Shown: positions 10,214 through 21,837 of the stretch, in pieces
How positions within the stretch are numbered: the stretch's first letter is position 1
Layout of the letters: every line of letters begins with the position of its first letter
DNA from: Coleophoma eucalyptorum
Taxonomy: Eukaryota; Ascomycota; Leotiomycetes; Helotiales; Dermateaceae
NCBI GenBank assembly: GCA_026120035.1
Contig: JALRME010000002.1
Location: 1,178,001-1,242,000 of the forward strand
Length of the DNA stretch: 64,000 bases
Direction: 5' to 3'
Made by a program: the position numbers and the translations under genes
The notes under the pieces: generated by a model
What the model was told of the DNA's origin: nothing
The model's database searches: none
The model's input: the letters and a program-made list of their open reading frames with translations, nothing else

Positions 10214-10816
10214 CTACAGCAAAGGCGTGAATTTGAGAAGGCAGACCGACTGGGGTTTGCCACGTTGCAGGTGAGCTTCCTCTTTGATTACCACAAAGCC
10301 ACAACCCTCGTATAGCTTCTTTGCCGGTGTGTTATCGGCTTCCACCGCTATACTCACAACAAAATCTTTCTTCATCGCCTTCGCTTCATCCGCTGTAAAG
10401 GCAATGCCTCGCTTGATCAGCTCTCGACCCAGCCCTTGTCGACGGGCTTCAGGCAATGTGAACATGCCGTTGATTCTTGAATGGAGCATATTTGATGGTA
10501 AGAGACTAGCATCCTTATTGATGGCAATCCAGGGATTTCCAAGTGGAGAAAGCTCTTCCGGGGCATGGGGGAGATTGGAGATAACAGTCAAGGTACTGAC
10601 AATTCGACCATTTTCGTAAGCCACGAAGGTGGTTGCTAACGGATTGGTGAGGCGTCCCAACCAGATATCGTCGGCGAACTCTTTCTCTCGCTCGTAAGTC
10701 GAAAGAAAAGCATCTGGTGACATCTGCAGAGAGAGTAGTCGAAAGCTTTTGTAGGGTTCAACATAGGGCTGCGCATCATCCGGATCATGTGGCAGTTGCA
10801 AGATCTCATATGACAT
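10214..10816 (-). CDS. GNAT-family N-acetyltransferase
   Basis: The 200-residue single-exon protein begins at the ATG at 10816 (MSYEILQLP). The frame stays open upstream but has no earlier ATG. The fold of the GNAT superfamily is visible: strands around TFVAYENGRIVSTLTVIS, then RINGMFTLPEARRQGLGREL, where R-R-Q-G-L-G is the acetyl-CoA pyrophosphate-binding motif A (Q/R-x-x-G-x-G/A), and finally SIAVEADNTPAKKLYEGCGF, the usual motif B with Asn and Tyr. It transfers an acetyl group from acetyl-CoA to an amine; the substrate cannot be read from the sequence. No organelle signal is visible, so a cytosolic location is likely. Confidence 0.88.
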   Translation of the reverse strand: MSYEILQLPHDPDDAQPYVEPYKSFRLLSLQMSPDAFLSTYEREKEFADDIWLGRLTNPLATTFVAYENGRIVSTLTVISNLPHAPEELSPLGNPWIAINKDASLLPSNMLHSRINGMFTLPEARRQGLGRELIKRGIAFTADEAKAMKKDFVVSIAVEADNTPAKKLYEGCGFVVIKEEAHLQRGKPQSVCLLKFTPLL

Positions 10817-11341
10817 GGTGACGAAGGTACCTAGGCTTAACGCGCAATACGAGAGGTGGTCACCAGGTTCAGGGCAAGTTTGAGACCGACTCACACCTCG
10901 AGTGATGGTGAAGAAAAGAGAATTGCTCGGGGCAAGCTAAGGCTTTGCGTGGAGGGCCATTCCCACTTTATGCCGCTTGACAGTGGACAAGTGACTTTGA
11001 GTCAAGATTGAGTCATCCAAACGGGAGGCATCGTGTAGAAGAGAGATAAGAGTCGGGACACAAGTCATTGGGCCCGGCAGTAGAGCTACTCACGTGAACC
11101 ACCGCTCCAGTCCTTATCAGGCTAGGCCGAGACTCATTGTCCTCGGCCCGCTAATTTCCCCATCTGTGCTCAGCCGCACCTCTCCAGAGTGCAGCCTCGT
11201 CGGTGTCTTGCTTTGCTCTGCTGCTGCAGGCCAGCGCTGCCACAAAAGTCAGCACAATGTTTTACACTTCTTCCCTTCCATCCCCTATGTACATGGTGTA
11301 CCAAGTGAAAGCTACCTTTCTTGTTCGAGCTTTGCCCAGCC
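10817..11341. promoter_or_regulatory. Divergent promoter region between acetyltransferase and CorA-like gene
   Basis: About 525 bp separate the start codons of two genes pointing away from each other. Pyrimidine-rich tracts precede the + strand start (ATG at 11342, context GCCATGG). I did not recognise a specific factor site. Confidence 0.5.
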
Positions 11342-13217
11342 ATGGCCCCCGTCACTGAACGTTTCCGCAACTTCGACGACTTGACTGTCTTCGAAGACAG
11401 TCAAACGAGCGCTAAAAAGGAGACAACTCGCAATTTTGTGGTTGAATTTGGAAAAAACAAAGCAGAGGTCGCTTTCGACTTGGATGCTAATGATATCACA
11501 GACCTCTTGAAAACAGAGAGATCCTTGGAACGGCCTGTGCGATGGATGTAAGGAGCTCGCTGGAACTTTCCCTGTCTTCAAACCATTGACCTTTGCAAAG
11601 TAACATCTGGGCTCCGAACAAGCAGATAGATGCTGTAGAAGTTCTAGGATCACATTACAACTTTTCACCGAGACTTCTAGCCATTATCCGAACTGTACCA
11701 GAGCCACTACACCCCGTGAAAGAGCCGAAGGTCGAGCATCGATTCCGAACAAAGTCATTCCCTAAAAATGATCCTGAGCTTGCTGAGAAGAGTATTGACT
11801 CACCCACTGAAATCCCAACTAGAATAAAGTCGCAAAACACAAGCCACTATGAGATTGCTAGGCAGATGGTCTCTTACCAGTCTGTAGATGTTGGAACACA
11901 CTGTAAGGCTCATGCTGTCTCAAATGCTCTGGGTGCCCCTTTAATGCTGTACAGTCCTTTGTGTGGGAGCAAATTGGATGCACCAATCCCCCAAGCCGAA
12001 GAGCAAGGACGATGAGAGCATCGTTGCGGTGGAGCCGCATAAAAGGCTGTGGTCTTGGCTAATCCTTTGTGATGACCGTAAGGACGATTTGCGCTCCCTA
12101 ATATGTCATTTGCGCTGATTCTAGTAGATACCGTAATAAGCTTACATGAAGATCCGGATGTTCTTGGAGATGCGACGGAAACCCATCTGCTACGTGGTAA
12201 TGTCTTGAGTGTTTTCTGTCAGCTTTCACAGCATGGCCACGAAGGTGCAGATCCTGTCTCGATGCAAAGTGTGCGGCAGGCGCTGCCTGAAATTGCGTTA
12301 GATAATGCTGGTCTTGAAGGTGCAAGTAACCTCTTCTACTACCTATTTGATGATTGGCGTGCGGTGTATACATCTATCTCGAGGTTTCACAAAAGACTCG
12401 AGGATCTAGTCAGTTTCCTCACCCTTTTCATTCACTTTCGAGACTAAGACTTTTCAGCAAACTGTAATCTTTGGAAACATAGTAAGCCTCAAATCATTCA
12501 TTTTGTCAAGACCACATCTTAACCATTTTAGAATAAGAAATCCAACCGCACACCAGATATGAATATTATACCAAATTTGCACATGCTAGGACGAGAGATT
12601 CGTGTACGACAACATCTTTACGAAGGGTACTACAACCTAATCCAGCGAATCCTTGAACCTAAGAACAAGTCCATCCATAGGCCAGTCAGTCCTTCTGCGA
12701 CGCAAGGCCATAACGGGGTAGTAGTTGCTCCATCGGCCAGTCAGCGGTTCGAGCGACTTGGCGATCGGTTGCAGCTTCTGATTCTGAGCGAAATGCGGGA
12801 ATTTCTGGTCGAGAAAGATGCTCTGATTTCTACAGTAAGTTTATCATAGAATCCCAGTGGCTTTGCACTGATAAAATCTAGTATTTCAATATCAACGCCC
12901 AGAAGGACTCCGAGGCTACAGCACGACTTACACGATCAGCAACACTGCTCGCAAAACTGTCAGTATTGTTCCTTCCAGTCAGTTTGATGACCAGTTACTT
13001 CTCAGTGCAGATCAATGATCTCGCAGGAGTCTATACATCAAAGGACTATTGGTCGGCATTTGGGGTTATCATGAGTATATCGTTCATTTCAATCTTCTTG
13101 TTGAGTAAGAGCCTGATGTGGATTACTGAGACATTGGAGGCGTGGGTAAAGAGTACGACGAAGTACTGCAAGCGAGTTGTGGTAGGAAGGGTATCTGAAG
13201 TTGATGAAGAGGAGTAA
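11342..13217 (+). CDS. CorA-like membrane transporter (seven exons)
   Basis: Exons are 11342..11547, 11601..11902, 11955..12077, 12125..12408, 12458..12481, 12532..12834 and 12882..13217, all joined in frame by introns of 47-53 nt, for 525 residues. The joined protein reads RW-INIWAP, LILCDDL-DTVIS and KDALIST-YFNIN across junctions, as in the fungal CorA-like (Mg2+ transporter-like) family. The long soluble N-terminal half ends in a coiled helix (RFERLGDRLQLLILSEMREF). Two transmembrane helices follow (VLFLPVSLMTSYFSVQI and FGVIMSISFISIFLLS). The signature GMN of true CorA channels after the first helix is replaced by Y-F-S-V-Q, as is usual in this fungal branch, so the transported ion is uncertain. 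Exon 5 is only 24 nt and begins after an atypical GTCAGT donor. Confidence 0.85.
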
Positions 13218-13890
13218 GATCTAGGTTTTCAGGATGGATTCTGGACTTCTGATACCTATTGTATTCAATATAGCAGTTGATATTGGCGTTCTTGGTACGA
13301 AGCCCCTAAAGGCTAAGGTTGATATAGTAAGCAATAGCCAGCAACAATAAGCAAGTTGTATTATGCAAGTCTTCTATACTTGTCATGACTGTCTTCTTAA
13401 GTGAAATGAAAGAATTGATCAATTTAAATTTGTTTGGTTCACAAGATCAAAAGTTTTAAGTCCATTTATTCCATCTCCTATCTGCCCCAACCCTAAGCAA
13501 CACCTCTGAATAATGTTTTAATTCCTTTGTGCTCTCTTGGTCTGGTAACAGGTCTCTTTTATTTTATAGTGAATTGAGTGCAAGTTGCAAGATGATACTT
13601 TAAGTACGTTCTGGATCTTTTCCTACCTAGACTTTGGGGCGTGTCTATCTAGGCGAAGCAACGTAGTTAAGCGACGAAGGCTATTGGCATACTAGACTTG
13701 CTCCGTAGGCACAAAGGAATAAAGAATATAAAGAGGAGATGACGTTACATTATACTATTCCACAATGCTATCATTTCTCGTGAGTTATTATATCCGTCTG
13801 TTTAACCTAGAATTTCAAGAACCATCGAACGCCACCCACCCATTTATACATATTTTCTACAAATACAGCCTTCCTTGCTTTGAAATAGCC
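13218..13890. other. Intergenic region, convergent 3' flanks
   Basis: This A/T-rich spacer lies between the CorA-like gene and the convergent Hsp78 gene. Apparent + strand frames here belong to the antisense of the Hsp78 end. No further feature is visible. Confidence 0.6.
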
Positions 13891-16381
13891 TTAAGCAGCA
13901 AAGGACTCTGCGGTACCGACATCCAGGCCATCACCCTTCTCATTAATCCTTACAATGGCAGTATCTCCTGTCTTGATCTCGCCCCTGATAATCTTGTCTG
14001 CGAGCCCGTTTCCGATCTGCTTTGCGATCAAGCGGTTGAGTGGTCTAGCACCAAACTTAGGATCGTAACCTCGGTCTGCGAGCCATTGGCGAACAGTATC
14101 ATCTACTGCAAGCGTGACCCTTCGGTCATCGAGGCGCTTCTGTAATTCCTTGAGTCGAATGTCGACGATATCCCGAAGGGCTTCGGTGGCGAGGCGCTTA
14201 AAGATAATAAATTCATCAATACGGTTCAGGAATTCTGGAGCATCTAGGGATTGTTAGTATCAAATCTAGCCCAAGGGAGTTTTGGATTTTCTTACAGTTG
14301 CTTGTGACTACATCCATGACTGCCGATCTGACGCTTGGAGCGATCTCTCCGTTGGCATCTTCTTTATAAGGGTGGATTGGATCGTTGCCCACGAGGATGT
14401 CTGCTCCAAGGTTTGATGTGAACACGATCAAAGTGTTGCGAAAATCTACTTTGTGTCCTTGACTGTCGGTAAGGTATCCTTCGTCCAGCACTTGGAGTAG
14501 AAGCGCAGAAATATCGCGATGTGCTTTTTCAAACCTGCACATTATAAGTCAGTGTGACTGCGAACTCAAAATAAAAGGTTAGAAGTGAACTTACTCATCA
14601 AACAGAAGCACGCAATACTGTTTCCTTCTTACAGCTTCTGTCAATTGCCCAGCATCATCATAGCCTACATAACCAGCCGGGCTACCAATTAATCTCGATA
14701 TTGTGTGCTTCTCTTGAAACTCGCTCATATCGAATCGCACAACAGCTGAACTCTTGGAAAAGAGAGTCTCGGCAAGCTTCTTGCACAGCTCCGTCTTTCC
14801 CACACCAGTTGGACCAAGGAAGAAGAAAGATGCCAGAGGTCGATTCTCTCCGTTCAAGCCTGCTCGTTGCATCCGTACTGCATTAGCCACAGCCTTGAGT
14901 GCTTCATCTTGACCACGGACTGATTCACGTAAGGTATCCTCAAGATGGATCAGCTTTTCAACGTGGCCCGAGGTAAGCTTCGTGACAGGAATTCCAGTGA
15001 CTCGTGATACCACTGCTGCGATATCGTCTGCAGTGACGGAATCGTGGATCAAACTGCCTTCTCTATCAGATGGTACAGCCTCGCCATCTTTTGGTAATCT
15101 GGCCTCCAAAGATGGAATTACAGAATACCTGAGCTCTCCAGCTCGACCGAAATTGTTTTCTCGTTGTGCTTGATCCAATTCCACCCTTGCCTTTTCAAGA
15201 TCCTCCTTGGTCTTTTTGATAGCATCGATCTCGGCCCTTTGCTTCTCCCATTTCTCAGTTAACACCGCAGCTTCTTCCTGGCATTCCTTCAGCGTTGCCT
15301 CAAGCTTCTCCCGCCGTTCTTTGCTTGCAATATCGGTCTCCTTGCGCAAGCTTTCAAGCTCAATCTGGAGCGTCATGATTCTTTGGTCGAGCTGCATAAT
15401 TTCTTCAGGCTTGCTCTCTTGCTGCAGTCTCAGCGCACTAGCAGCTTCATCCATCAAGTCAATAGCTTTGTCTGGCAGGAAGCGATCAGTAATGTATCGG
15501 TTGCTGTAAGTAGCGGCGGCCACCAAAGCACCATCTGTTATCCGAACACCATGGTGGACTTCGTACTTCTCCTTGATACCACGGAGAATACTTATCGTAT
15601 CTTGGATGGAAGGCTCGTTGACTTGAATAGGTTGGAAACGTCTCGCCAGAGCAACATCTTTTTCAATTGCTCTGTACTCTGCTAAGGTGGTAGCGCCACA
15701 ACATTGCAGCTCTCCTCTTGACAGTGCAGGCTTCAATAAGTTGGATGCATCTATCGAACCTTCCGCCTTTCCGAGTCCTAGTAATGTGTGCAGCTCATCC
15801 ACAAACAGGATTACACCTCCTTCCGCCTCCTGAACCTCCTTGAGGACCTTCTTCAGTCTTTCCTCAAAGTCGCCTCTGAATTTTGCACCAGCAATAAGCT
15901 GTCCAAGGTCAAGAGATATTACTCGCTTGTCCTTAATGCTCTCTGGTACGTCACCCCGGACAATCCGCTGAGCAAGTCCTTCCAAGATAGCCGTCTTCCC
16001 GGTTCCTGCATTTCCGATTAAGACGGGGTTGTTCTTGGTCCTCCTCGACAGAACTTGTATGGTTCGGTGAATCTCTGAATCTCTGCCGATAACAGGATCA
16101 AGCTTCCCTTCCTTCGCTCGAGCCGTAAGGTCAACGCCAAATTCTTCCAAAGCAGACTTCTCTTCGCCACCACTCATATCCATTCGATGGGTTCCTCCAG
16201 GTGGATGCGGTCTGCCATTGGCATATGTACGGAGTGAAATAGTTGGAAGGGCATTTCGACGTAATATGTTCGAATATTGAGTGTGTGGTAGTGCAAGCAG
16301 AGCTCTTGGTCGGCTTGCGAGTCTTGCTTCTGCAGCTGCGACAATGCGCCTAGCAGGTAATCGAGCTTGTCTTGAAAGCAT
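13891..16381 (-). CDS. HSP78: Mitochondrial ClpB-type disaggregase Hsp78
   Basis: Exons 16381..14595, 14534..14296 and 14243..13891 give 792 residues. The first ~55 residues are basic and Ser/Ala-rich with no acids, a mitochondrial presequence. As in yeast Hsp78, the Clp N-domain is absent and the protein goes straight into the first AAA+ module (Walker A GNAGTGKT at 123-130, Walker B VILFVDE). A coiled-coil middle domain follows at ~330-450, then the second AAA+ module (Walker A GPTGVGKT near 525, Walker B VLLFDE, split by intron 1, and the sensor/arginine region [12 protein letters not shown]). The hexamer threads aggregated matrix proteins through its pore using ATP, working with mitochondrial Hsp70. 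The first intron interrupts the codon of the catalytic Walker B glutamate. Confidence 0.97.
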
Positions 16382-16961
16382 GATAATGAATAATCTTAAG
16401 GTATGAAAAGAGAAATAAATGTCAAGTTATAATTAAGAACAAACATATTCTTCGGAAGTTTGAGGACTGGGGGGGAGGCATCTGAAATAGTCGTGCTGGG
16501 TGGAAGCCGTCGAAGCATATGGGTGAATCTCGAAGACTCTAGCTAGGCCCACCCTGGTCCAGGATATTCCAACCGCTGTCTACATCATCATGGAATCTGT
16601 TAGAGAACCAAAATTGGATAGAATAAAAATGACGTTGTCATAGTTTTGATTCTGGTTGTGATTTAGTTTTGTATCTGTCTGTTGTGGACGGAGTCTCTTG
16701 GTTTTGTCCAAATGCCATCTCCCATTCCGACCAAGCACGGCTATGACCAGCTTCCTCATGTTATGGATCTGGGAGCTTCACAAGTTGGTGCCTGATAATC
16801 AATGGATGCCTGACCTCTGACTCGATTGGCGGCGGGGACACCACGCTTTTTTTCAATTTTAAACGTCTTCAAAAACACAACCCCACTACACTTGACTTCT
16901 CCAACATCGAACCCTCTTCTCTCCCTAGAAACCACCAGATTTCATACACAAAATCGCCAAT
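16382..16961. promoter_or_regulatory. Divergent promoter region between HSP78 and eEF1B genes
   Basis: This 580-bp spacer contains a T-rich tract near 16850 and a CT-rich leader directly before the eEF1B start, typical of highly expressed fungal genes. I looked for canonical heat-shock elements upstream of HSP78 and found only isolated GAA repeats (around 16510-16535), not a convincing array. Confidence 0.5.
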
Positions 16962-18120
16962 ATGGGATTCACCGACTTCGCCGCCGAGACTGGTCTCACC
17001 AGTAAGTTTTAATCTTCCGTCCAGATTGAGAACGTGGGCAGCGATCTGCAAGAACACATTGCTAACTTACCTCAGTGCTTAACAGCTGGTTGACCACCCG
17101 ATCATACATTGTTGGGTATGTTGTGTCGCTCCTATAGCGTAATATTCCGTTCTCTCTTCTGCGCGCGTTAAGGAAGTTGTTGTTGTTGTTGTTGTTTTCC
17201 CTATCGCGCACAGCTACACTTTCAAAACACCACATTTCATGATGAGCAACATTGGTCCGTGTTACTGAGCGGCCTCAAGAACCGTCAAATGACGATCACC
17301 ATTGCATTCAAGTGCACCTCTGAATTTTCCACTTATCTTATCCTACTATGGGCTGATTTATTCCTGGGACCAACCCCGCTAATACTGAATTAGCTACCAA
17401 CCATCCCAAGCTGATGTTGTTACCTTCAAGGCTCTCTCCTCTGCCCCAGATGCCACTAAGTTCCCACACGCTGCTCGGTGGTACAAGCACATCGCCTCAT
17501 ACGCCGATGACTTCGCCACTCTCCCAGGTGATGCCTCCAAGGCCTACACCACCTACGGCCCAGATGTCTCTGAGGTCACCTTGAACCCAGCCAAGGCCCC
17601 AGCCGCTGAGGAAGAGGATGATGAAGTCGATCTTTTCGGCAGTGATGACGAGGAGGAGGATGCCGAGGCTGCCAGAATCCGTGAGGAGCGTCTGGCCGAG
17701 TACAAGAAGAAGAAGGAAGGAAAGACCAAGCCAGCTGCTAAGTCTGTTGTCACTATGGATGTTAAGCCATGGGGTACGTTTTGTTTTTCAGATTATGCAG
17801 TTTGTAATCTTTCGGGCAAATCCTAACTTCTATTTAGATGATGAGACCGACATGAAGGCTTTGGAGGCTGCTGTCCGTGGTATCGAGAAGGACGGTCTCG
17901 TCTGGGGTGCTTCCAAGCTCGTTGCAGTAGGATTCGGTATCAAGAAGTTGCAGATTAACTTGGTCATTGAGGATGACAAGATTGGTCTTGATGACTTGCA
18001 AGAGGAGATTGCTGAGTTCGAGGATTACGTCCAGTCAACCGATATTGTGAGTTCCAATTCTATTGCTTCTAACGCCGTATGCTTATATTATTCTTCTAGG
18101 CTGCCATGCAAAAACTATAG
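16962..18120 (+). CDS. EFB1: Translation elongation factor eEF1B (1-beta)
   Basis: Exons 16962..17001, 17076..17115, 17394..17773, 17838..18046 and 18100..18120 join to 229 residues. The N-terminal half is a small GST-C-like helical part ([25 protein letters not shown]). A highly acidic linker follows ([17 protein letters not shown]), which carries the [10 protein letters not shown] motif typical of the family, and then the C-terminal guanine-exchange domain ([17 protein letters not shown] to the end, AAMQKL). The protein reloads eEF1A with GTP during translation in the cytosol. The gene shows the classic 5'-loaded intron pattern of a strongly expressed gene. The last exon encodes only six residues plus stop, and the second intron is unusually long at 278 nt. 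Confidence 0.97.
17174..17197 (+). repeat. GTT trinucleotide microsatellite inside eEF1B intron 2
   Basis: About seven GTT/TTG units occur in a row within the long second intron of the eEF1B gene. The intron tolerates length change, so this is a likely polymorphic marker. Confidence 0.8.
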
Positions 18121-18488
18121 ATGGTTTTTCGAGTTCTGGGTCTTACATATTTTGTTCACGCATTTACGGCATTCCTTTGATTTAAAACATTCTCCGCTGG
18201 TTATGTAACTAAATACCAGATGAGATGCATTACCTAGCTTCATGAAGATCATGGCTAGCAATAGAACCCAAAATTAAAGATATCCGAGCACGCTCAGTCT
18301 CGATGGACAACTTGTTCATATGGTGATCTTGTAGTTGCACTTGTTGCCATTTAATGTGACCTTGACCTTCCTCCGGCCTCAGGCATCAAGAACTTCATCC
18401 TCACTTTCTCCAGGTCCCCTCTAACGTAACCCGCAAAACTCCAAGTTCTTTCTTCTCCCACATCACACTCCCAAACACTTTTCTAACC
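18121..18488. other. Intergenic region between two + strand genes
   Basis: This holds the 3' flank of eEF1B followed by a pyrimidine-rich promoter leader before the ATG at 18489. No other feature is visible. Confidence 0.6.
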
Positions 18489-19720
18489 ATGGAACCGCGA
18501 CAAGCCGCCCCGGCTACAGCTTCGCCCTTTCCTACAGCTGTAGAAGACTTCGATGCGGATACGCGCATCTCCTTTTCGAAGCTGAGCAACAAGTTCATCC
18601 TCGAGCAAGAAGACGGCACAGAATATGAGTTTGACGATGCCATTCGGAGGTGGATCCCGGTCGTAGATGAGGCGTTGCTTGAGGAGCAGCGGAGAGCATA
18701 TGCAGTTAAGGGGGTGGACGAGTTTGAACCGGTTGATGCAGCGAGAAAGAAGCGGAAGCAGGAATATGTCAATGGAGAAGACGTGTGTATATTTCTTTCC
18801 CTTTTCCAGACCTGGACAGAACGCACCGTGAAATTGACACCCATACTGACTACATTGCTCTAAAGGAAGGAGGCCGTATGGCAAAGGCGCCCAAGAAACA
18901 AAAGAATCCCCTCCCTCCCCGCGCAAACACTGCCGTCTACGTAACGGGTCTCCCACTGGATTGCACTGTACAAGAAGTTGCCTCAGTCTTCTCGCGCAAA
19001 TGCGGCGTGATCGCCGAGGAGATCGACAGTGGGAAACCGCGCATCAAGCTATATACGAACGAGAAGGGCGAGTTCAAAGGCGATGCGCTGATTGTGTTTT
19101 TCAAGGCCCCCTCGGTTGAAATGGCCATTATGCTACTGGACGATACGGATTTCAGAATCGACGGTCAGGGCCAGGGCAGTGGGAAGATGCGCGTGCAGGC
19201 GGCAGAGCAGAGCTACAAGAAAGTGCAGCACAATGACGCCTCCGCGGGCGCAGGAGACGGCGAGGAGAAGAAGAGGGTGCAGACGAGTATGAAGGATAAG
19301 CAGAAGATTATCAAGAAGACACAGAAGCTCGACGCACGCCTCGCGGACTGGGACGACGACGAACCGTCAGCGCTGCAGGAGACCAGCTCACGATGGGACA
19401 AGGTTGTGATCCTGAAGCACATGTTCACGCTGGAGGAGCTCGCCGAGGACGCGGCGGCCATTCTTGACATCAAGGAGGATATTCGGGAAGAGTGCAGTAA
19501 GCTGGGGGAGGTTACGAACGTGGTGCTTTTCGATCAAGAGGAGGAGGGGATTGCTAGTGTCCGGTTTGCAAATGCAGAGGCTGCCCGAGCATGTGTAAAT
19601 CTCATGCATGGAAGGAGTTTCGATGGTAGGAAGGTCGTGGCATATGTTTCGGAAGGGAAGGAATCATTCAAAAAGTCAAAGAAAAAGCAGGATGATGTTG
19701 ACGACGTGGAGGAGAGTTAA
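18489..19720 (+). CDS. CUS2: Tat-SF1/Cus2-type U2 snRNP splicing factor
   Basis: Two exons, 18489..18782 and 18866..19720, join in phase 0 and give 382 residues. The N-terminal part contains a short aromatic-acidic segment (EYEFDDAIRRWIPVVDEALL) common to the Tat-SF1 family. The first RRM starts at TAVYVTGLPLDCTVQEV (about residue 117) and includes GDALIVFFKAPSVEMAIMLLD. A basic, Lys/Glu-rich spacer follows, then a second RRM with EECSKLGEVTNVVLF and GIASVRFANAEAARACVNLM. The second RRM carries R-S-F in HGRSFDGRKV, the RxF signature of UHM-type RRMs, which bind a Trp-containing ULM in SF3b1/Hsh155. The protein acts in the nucleus in loading of U2 snRNP on the branch site. Confidence 0.93.
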
Positions 19721-20139
19721 GGGCATGTTATCTTGGCCTGCTGGGAAAGCGTTTCCAGATGATGTGTATGACTATTGTATATCTTTGGGATGGACGGCGT
19801 GTCCGGCTGGTTGCATTGGGATTGGAAGGGAAGGTAGAAAAAGTTTGCCCATTTCATGTCCAGGATTTCTTCGGTTTTGCAGAAATGAGCCATGATACCA
19901 GAATAATGATGAGCATTTTCTTAACCAAATGAAGCTTGTACGTGCATTCATGGACATAATGACTAACTGGCTGTAGAAAACTTTTTGTGTTATGTAGTAA
20001 TACTGTATTGAACATGTTTCTCATTAATTATAAAAGAGTTTTCTCGTAGTGACTCATTCCCACCAGCCAGCTGGTAGGATCCGACAGATTCTTTCATCTT
20101 TGTCTTCGCCTACCCATCTCCTCCCTCCCTTTTTCACTC
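19721..20139. other. Intergenic region, convergent 3' flanks
   Basis: This spacer lies between convergent genes. It has A/T-rich stretches near 19980-20040 compatible with polyadenylation regions for both, and nothing else. Confidence 0.6.
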
Positions 20140-21837
20140 TCAACAGCTGCCATACTTGACGCCCCGCTTCCCAAGTTCCTTTCTCCCCACGCTCTCCTCG
20201 GGCCAAACCCAACCTCTGGCGCGCTTCGCCTCCCTCTTCTCCGCAAGCTGCGGCTCGGGAATCCACCCGTCTTTGGGTAAGCACTTGCGGCGTGTGCCCT
20301 CAGCGGGCGCACCAATCTCGCTCTTCCAGCTCGCCTGCCCGGGCAGCGTATCATCGCGAGCAAGCATATGGAGATACCACAATGCAAGACAAGCCGTCAT
20401 CTTGAGGCGGTTCGGTTCCTCGTCCTGCTCATCAAAGGGTGCAAACTCGGCGTTGAGGGAAGGAAAGTCAGGGTCGGGTGCTTGTGCTGACGCCGAGTCA
20501 TCGTGCGCTGCGAGTTGGATGGTTTGGACTTCAATATATCCGAAATTTGGCGTCGTGTCCGCGCCGTTGCGCACCACGACTAGCTCGATCTCGGTCATGA
20601 TGAAGCCGTAACGGCAGCCGTGCTCTCGCATGTGCCGGTGCAGGTGGCTGAGGCCACGCAAGTACTCAACCTTCTTGTGGTTGCCTTCGGTACGCATGCC
20701 AGTATTCCAGCGGTTGTAGCTCTTGACCAACCCGACGACGCGGCCGAGGCCACGACCGTAAATCAGCTGCGAGTTGTCATCGGTGTAATTGGAGATGAAA
20801 GAGGGCTCAGGCTGTTTGGCGGAGGAGGAGCGCATCATTAGGTGTCGGTTGCCCATGGATAAGGAAAGGGCTGCGTTGAGCTTGGTAACATAGAAGGAGT
20901 TGTAGATGGCTTGAAGATCAGTTTCCGTCTCTGGCTTTGAAGATGTACGTGCTGGAACTGGGAATGTAAGTTCGGGGAGAGCGATGTTTAACAGTGCATG
21001 CAAGCCTGGAATCTTAGTGATAGTATCCACGTTGAAGGATGTCCAAGGACGGATTTGACGAATGTCCCACCAGAAGTGTTTCGTGCTTGGGTCACGGTAG
21101 TGAGTGTTTATGTGGTATACGAGGGCTGGTGCTGGATTTGGAGAGGTCAGGTAAGACATCATCGTTGTCGTGTTGCCATGATCGAACGGATTAATGGCAA
21201 AGTCCTCTACAGATGTACTCTGGAGGAGTGGCGATGGCGTACGTTGGGGTGTGGGGAAGAAAGATTGAGGCACATAGCTCTCTGTGTGAGGATTTGTTGC
21301 TGATGGAATGTAGGCTGGCATATGACGGTAGGTTGGGAATCCATATTTACCGAGCGTCTGGCCATCAAGACTTGAGCTGGATGAACGTCTTTGGTGAAGA
21401 GTTGCTTCCATTGAGATGGGCGACCCAAGAGACAAGGTCTCGGGAGTGGTGTGAGCATGGAAGCCATTGTCTTGTTGGATGAATGAGATGGACTCGGGGT
21501 TGGTATAGCTTCTTGTGTGTGACGGTCTGAAAGCAGCAGCCGGGTTTTGAGGCTTTGACAGCGGCGTCTTCTTGAATCGCTTAGCTGGAGAATGGATCTC
21601 TTGATCCTGAGGACGGATCTTTGGCAACAGCAGTGGGCCGTGTTGGCGGATGGGAGACTTCATGGGGGTAGTCAAGTGAGTAGCCACGGACTCCGGCGAG
21701 GATTCTTGGGAGTATAACGAAGCATGAGAATTGGATCGAGTATGCGTCGTACTGAAAGCATAGTCCTGTACAGCCTCTTCAAATGAAAAGGAAGGAGGTG
21801 TAGCCGGGCCGAAGGAGAAAGAGTAGTCGAAAGACAT
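20140..21837 (-). CDS. Conserved fungal protein of unknown function
   Basis: A single exon of 565 residues starts from the ATG at 21837 (MSFDYSFSFGPATPP). The frame is open further upstream but has no ATG there. Residues 1-260 are low in order, rich in Ser, Pro and Thr, with basic patches (SPAKRFKKTPLSKPQ) that could be a nuclear signal. From about 260 on the protein looks folded: HFWWDIRQIRPWTSFN, GRGLGRVVGLVKSYNRWN, YLRGLSHLHRHMREHGCRYG, then FIMTEIELVVVRN and GYIEVQTIQL. The paired acidic and hydrophobic strands (TEIELV, GYIEVQTI) recall nuclease-like beta cores. I cannot match a named family, so this is only a hint. The C-terminus is basic. Confidence 0.75.
   Translation of the reverse strand: MSFDYSFSFGPATPPSFSFEEAVQDYAFSTTHTRSNSHASLYSQESSPESVATHLTTPMKSPIRQHGPLLLPKIRPQDQEIHSPAKRFKKTPLSKPQNPAAAFRPSHTRSYTNPESISFIQQDNGFHAHTTPETLSLGSPISMEATLHQRRSSSSSLDGQTLGKYGFPTYRHMPAYIPSATNPHTESYVPQSFFPTPQRTPSPLLQSTSVEDFAINPFDHGNTTTMMSYLTSPNPAPALVYHINTHYRDPSTKHFWWDIRQIRPWTSFNVDTITKIPGLHALLNIALPELTFPVPARTSSKPETETDLQAIYNSFYVTKLNAALSLSMGNRHLMMRSSSAKQPEPSFISNYTDDNSQLIYGRGLGRVVGLVKSYNRWNTGMRTEGNHKKVEYLRGLSHLHRHMREHGCRYGFIMTEIELVVVRNGADTTPNFGYIEVQTIQLAAHDDSASAQAPDPDFPSLNAEFAPFDEQDEEPNRLKMTACLALWYLHMLARDDTLPGQASWKSEIGAPAEGTRRKCLPKDGWIPEPQLAEKREAKRARGWVWPEESVGRKELGKRGVKYGSC

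Noticed and set aside
16382..16960. Heat-shock elements in front of HSP78
   Set aside because: Only scattered GAA triplets are present; no alternating nGAAnnTTCn array could be drawn.
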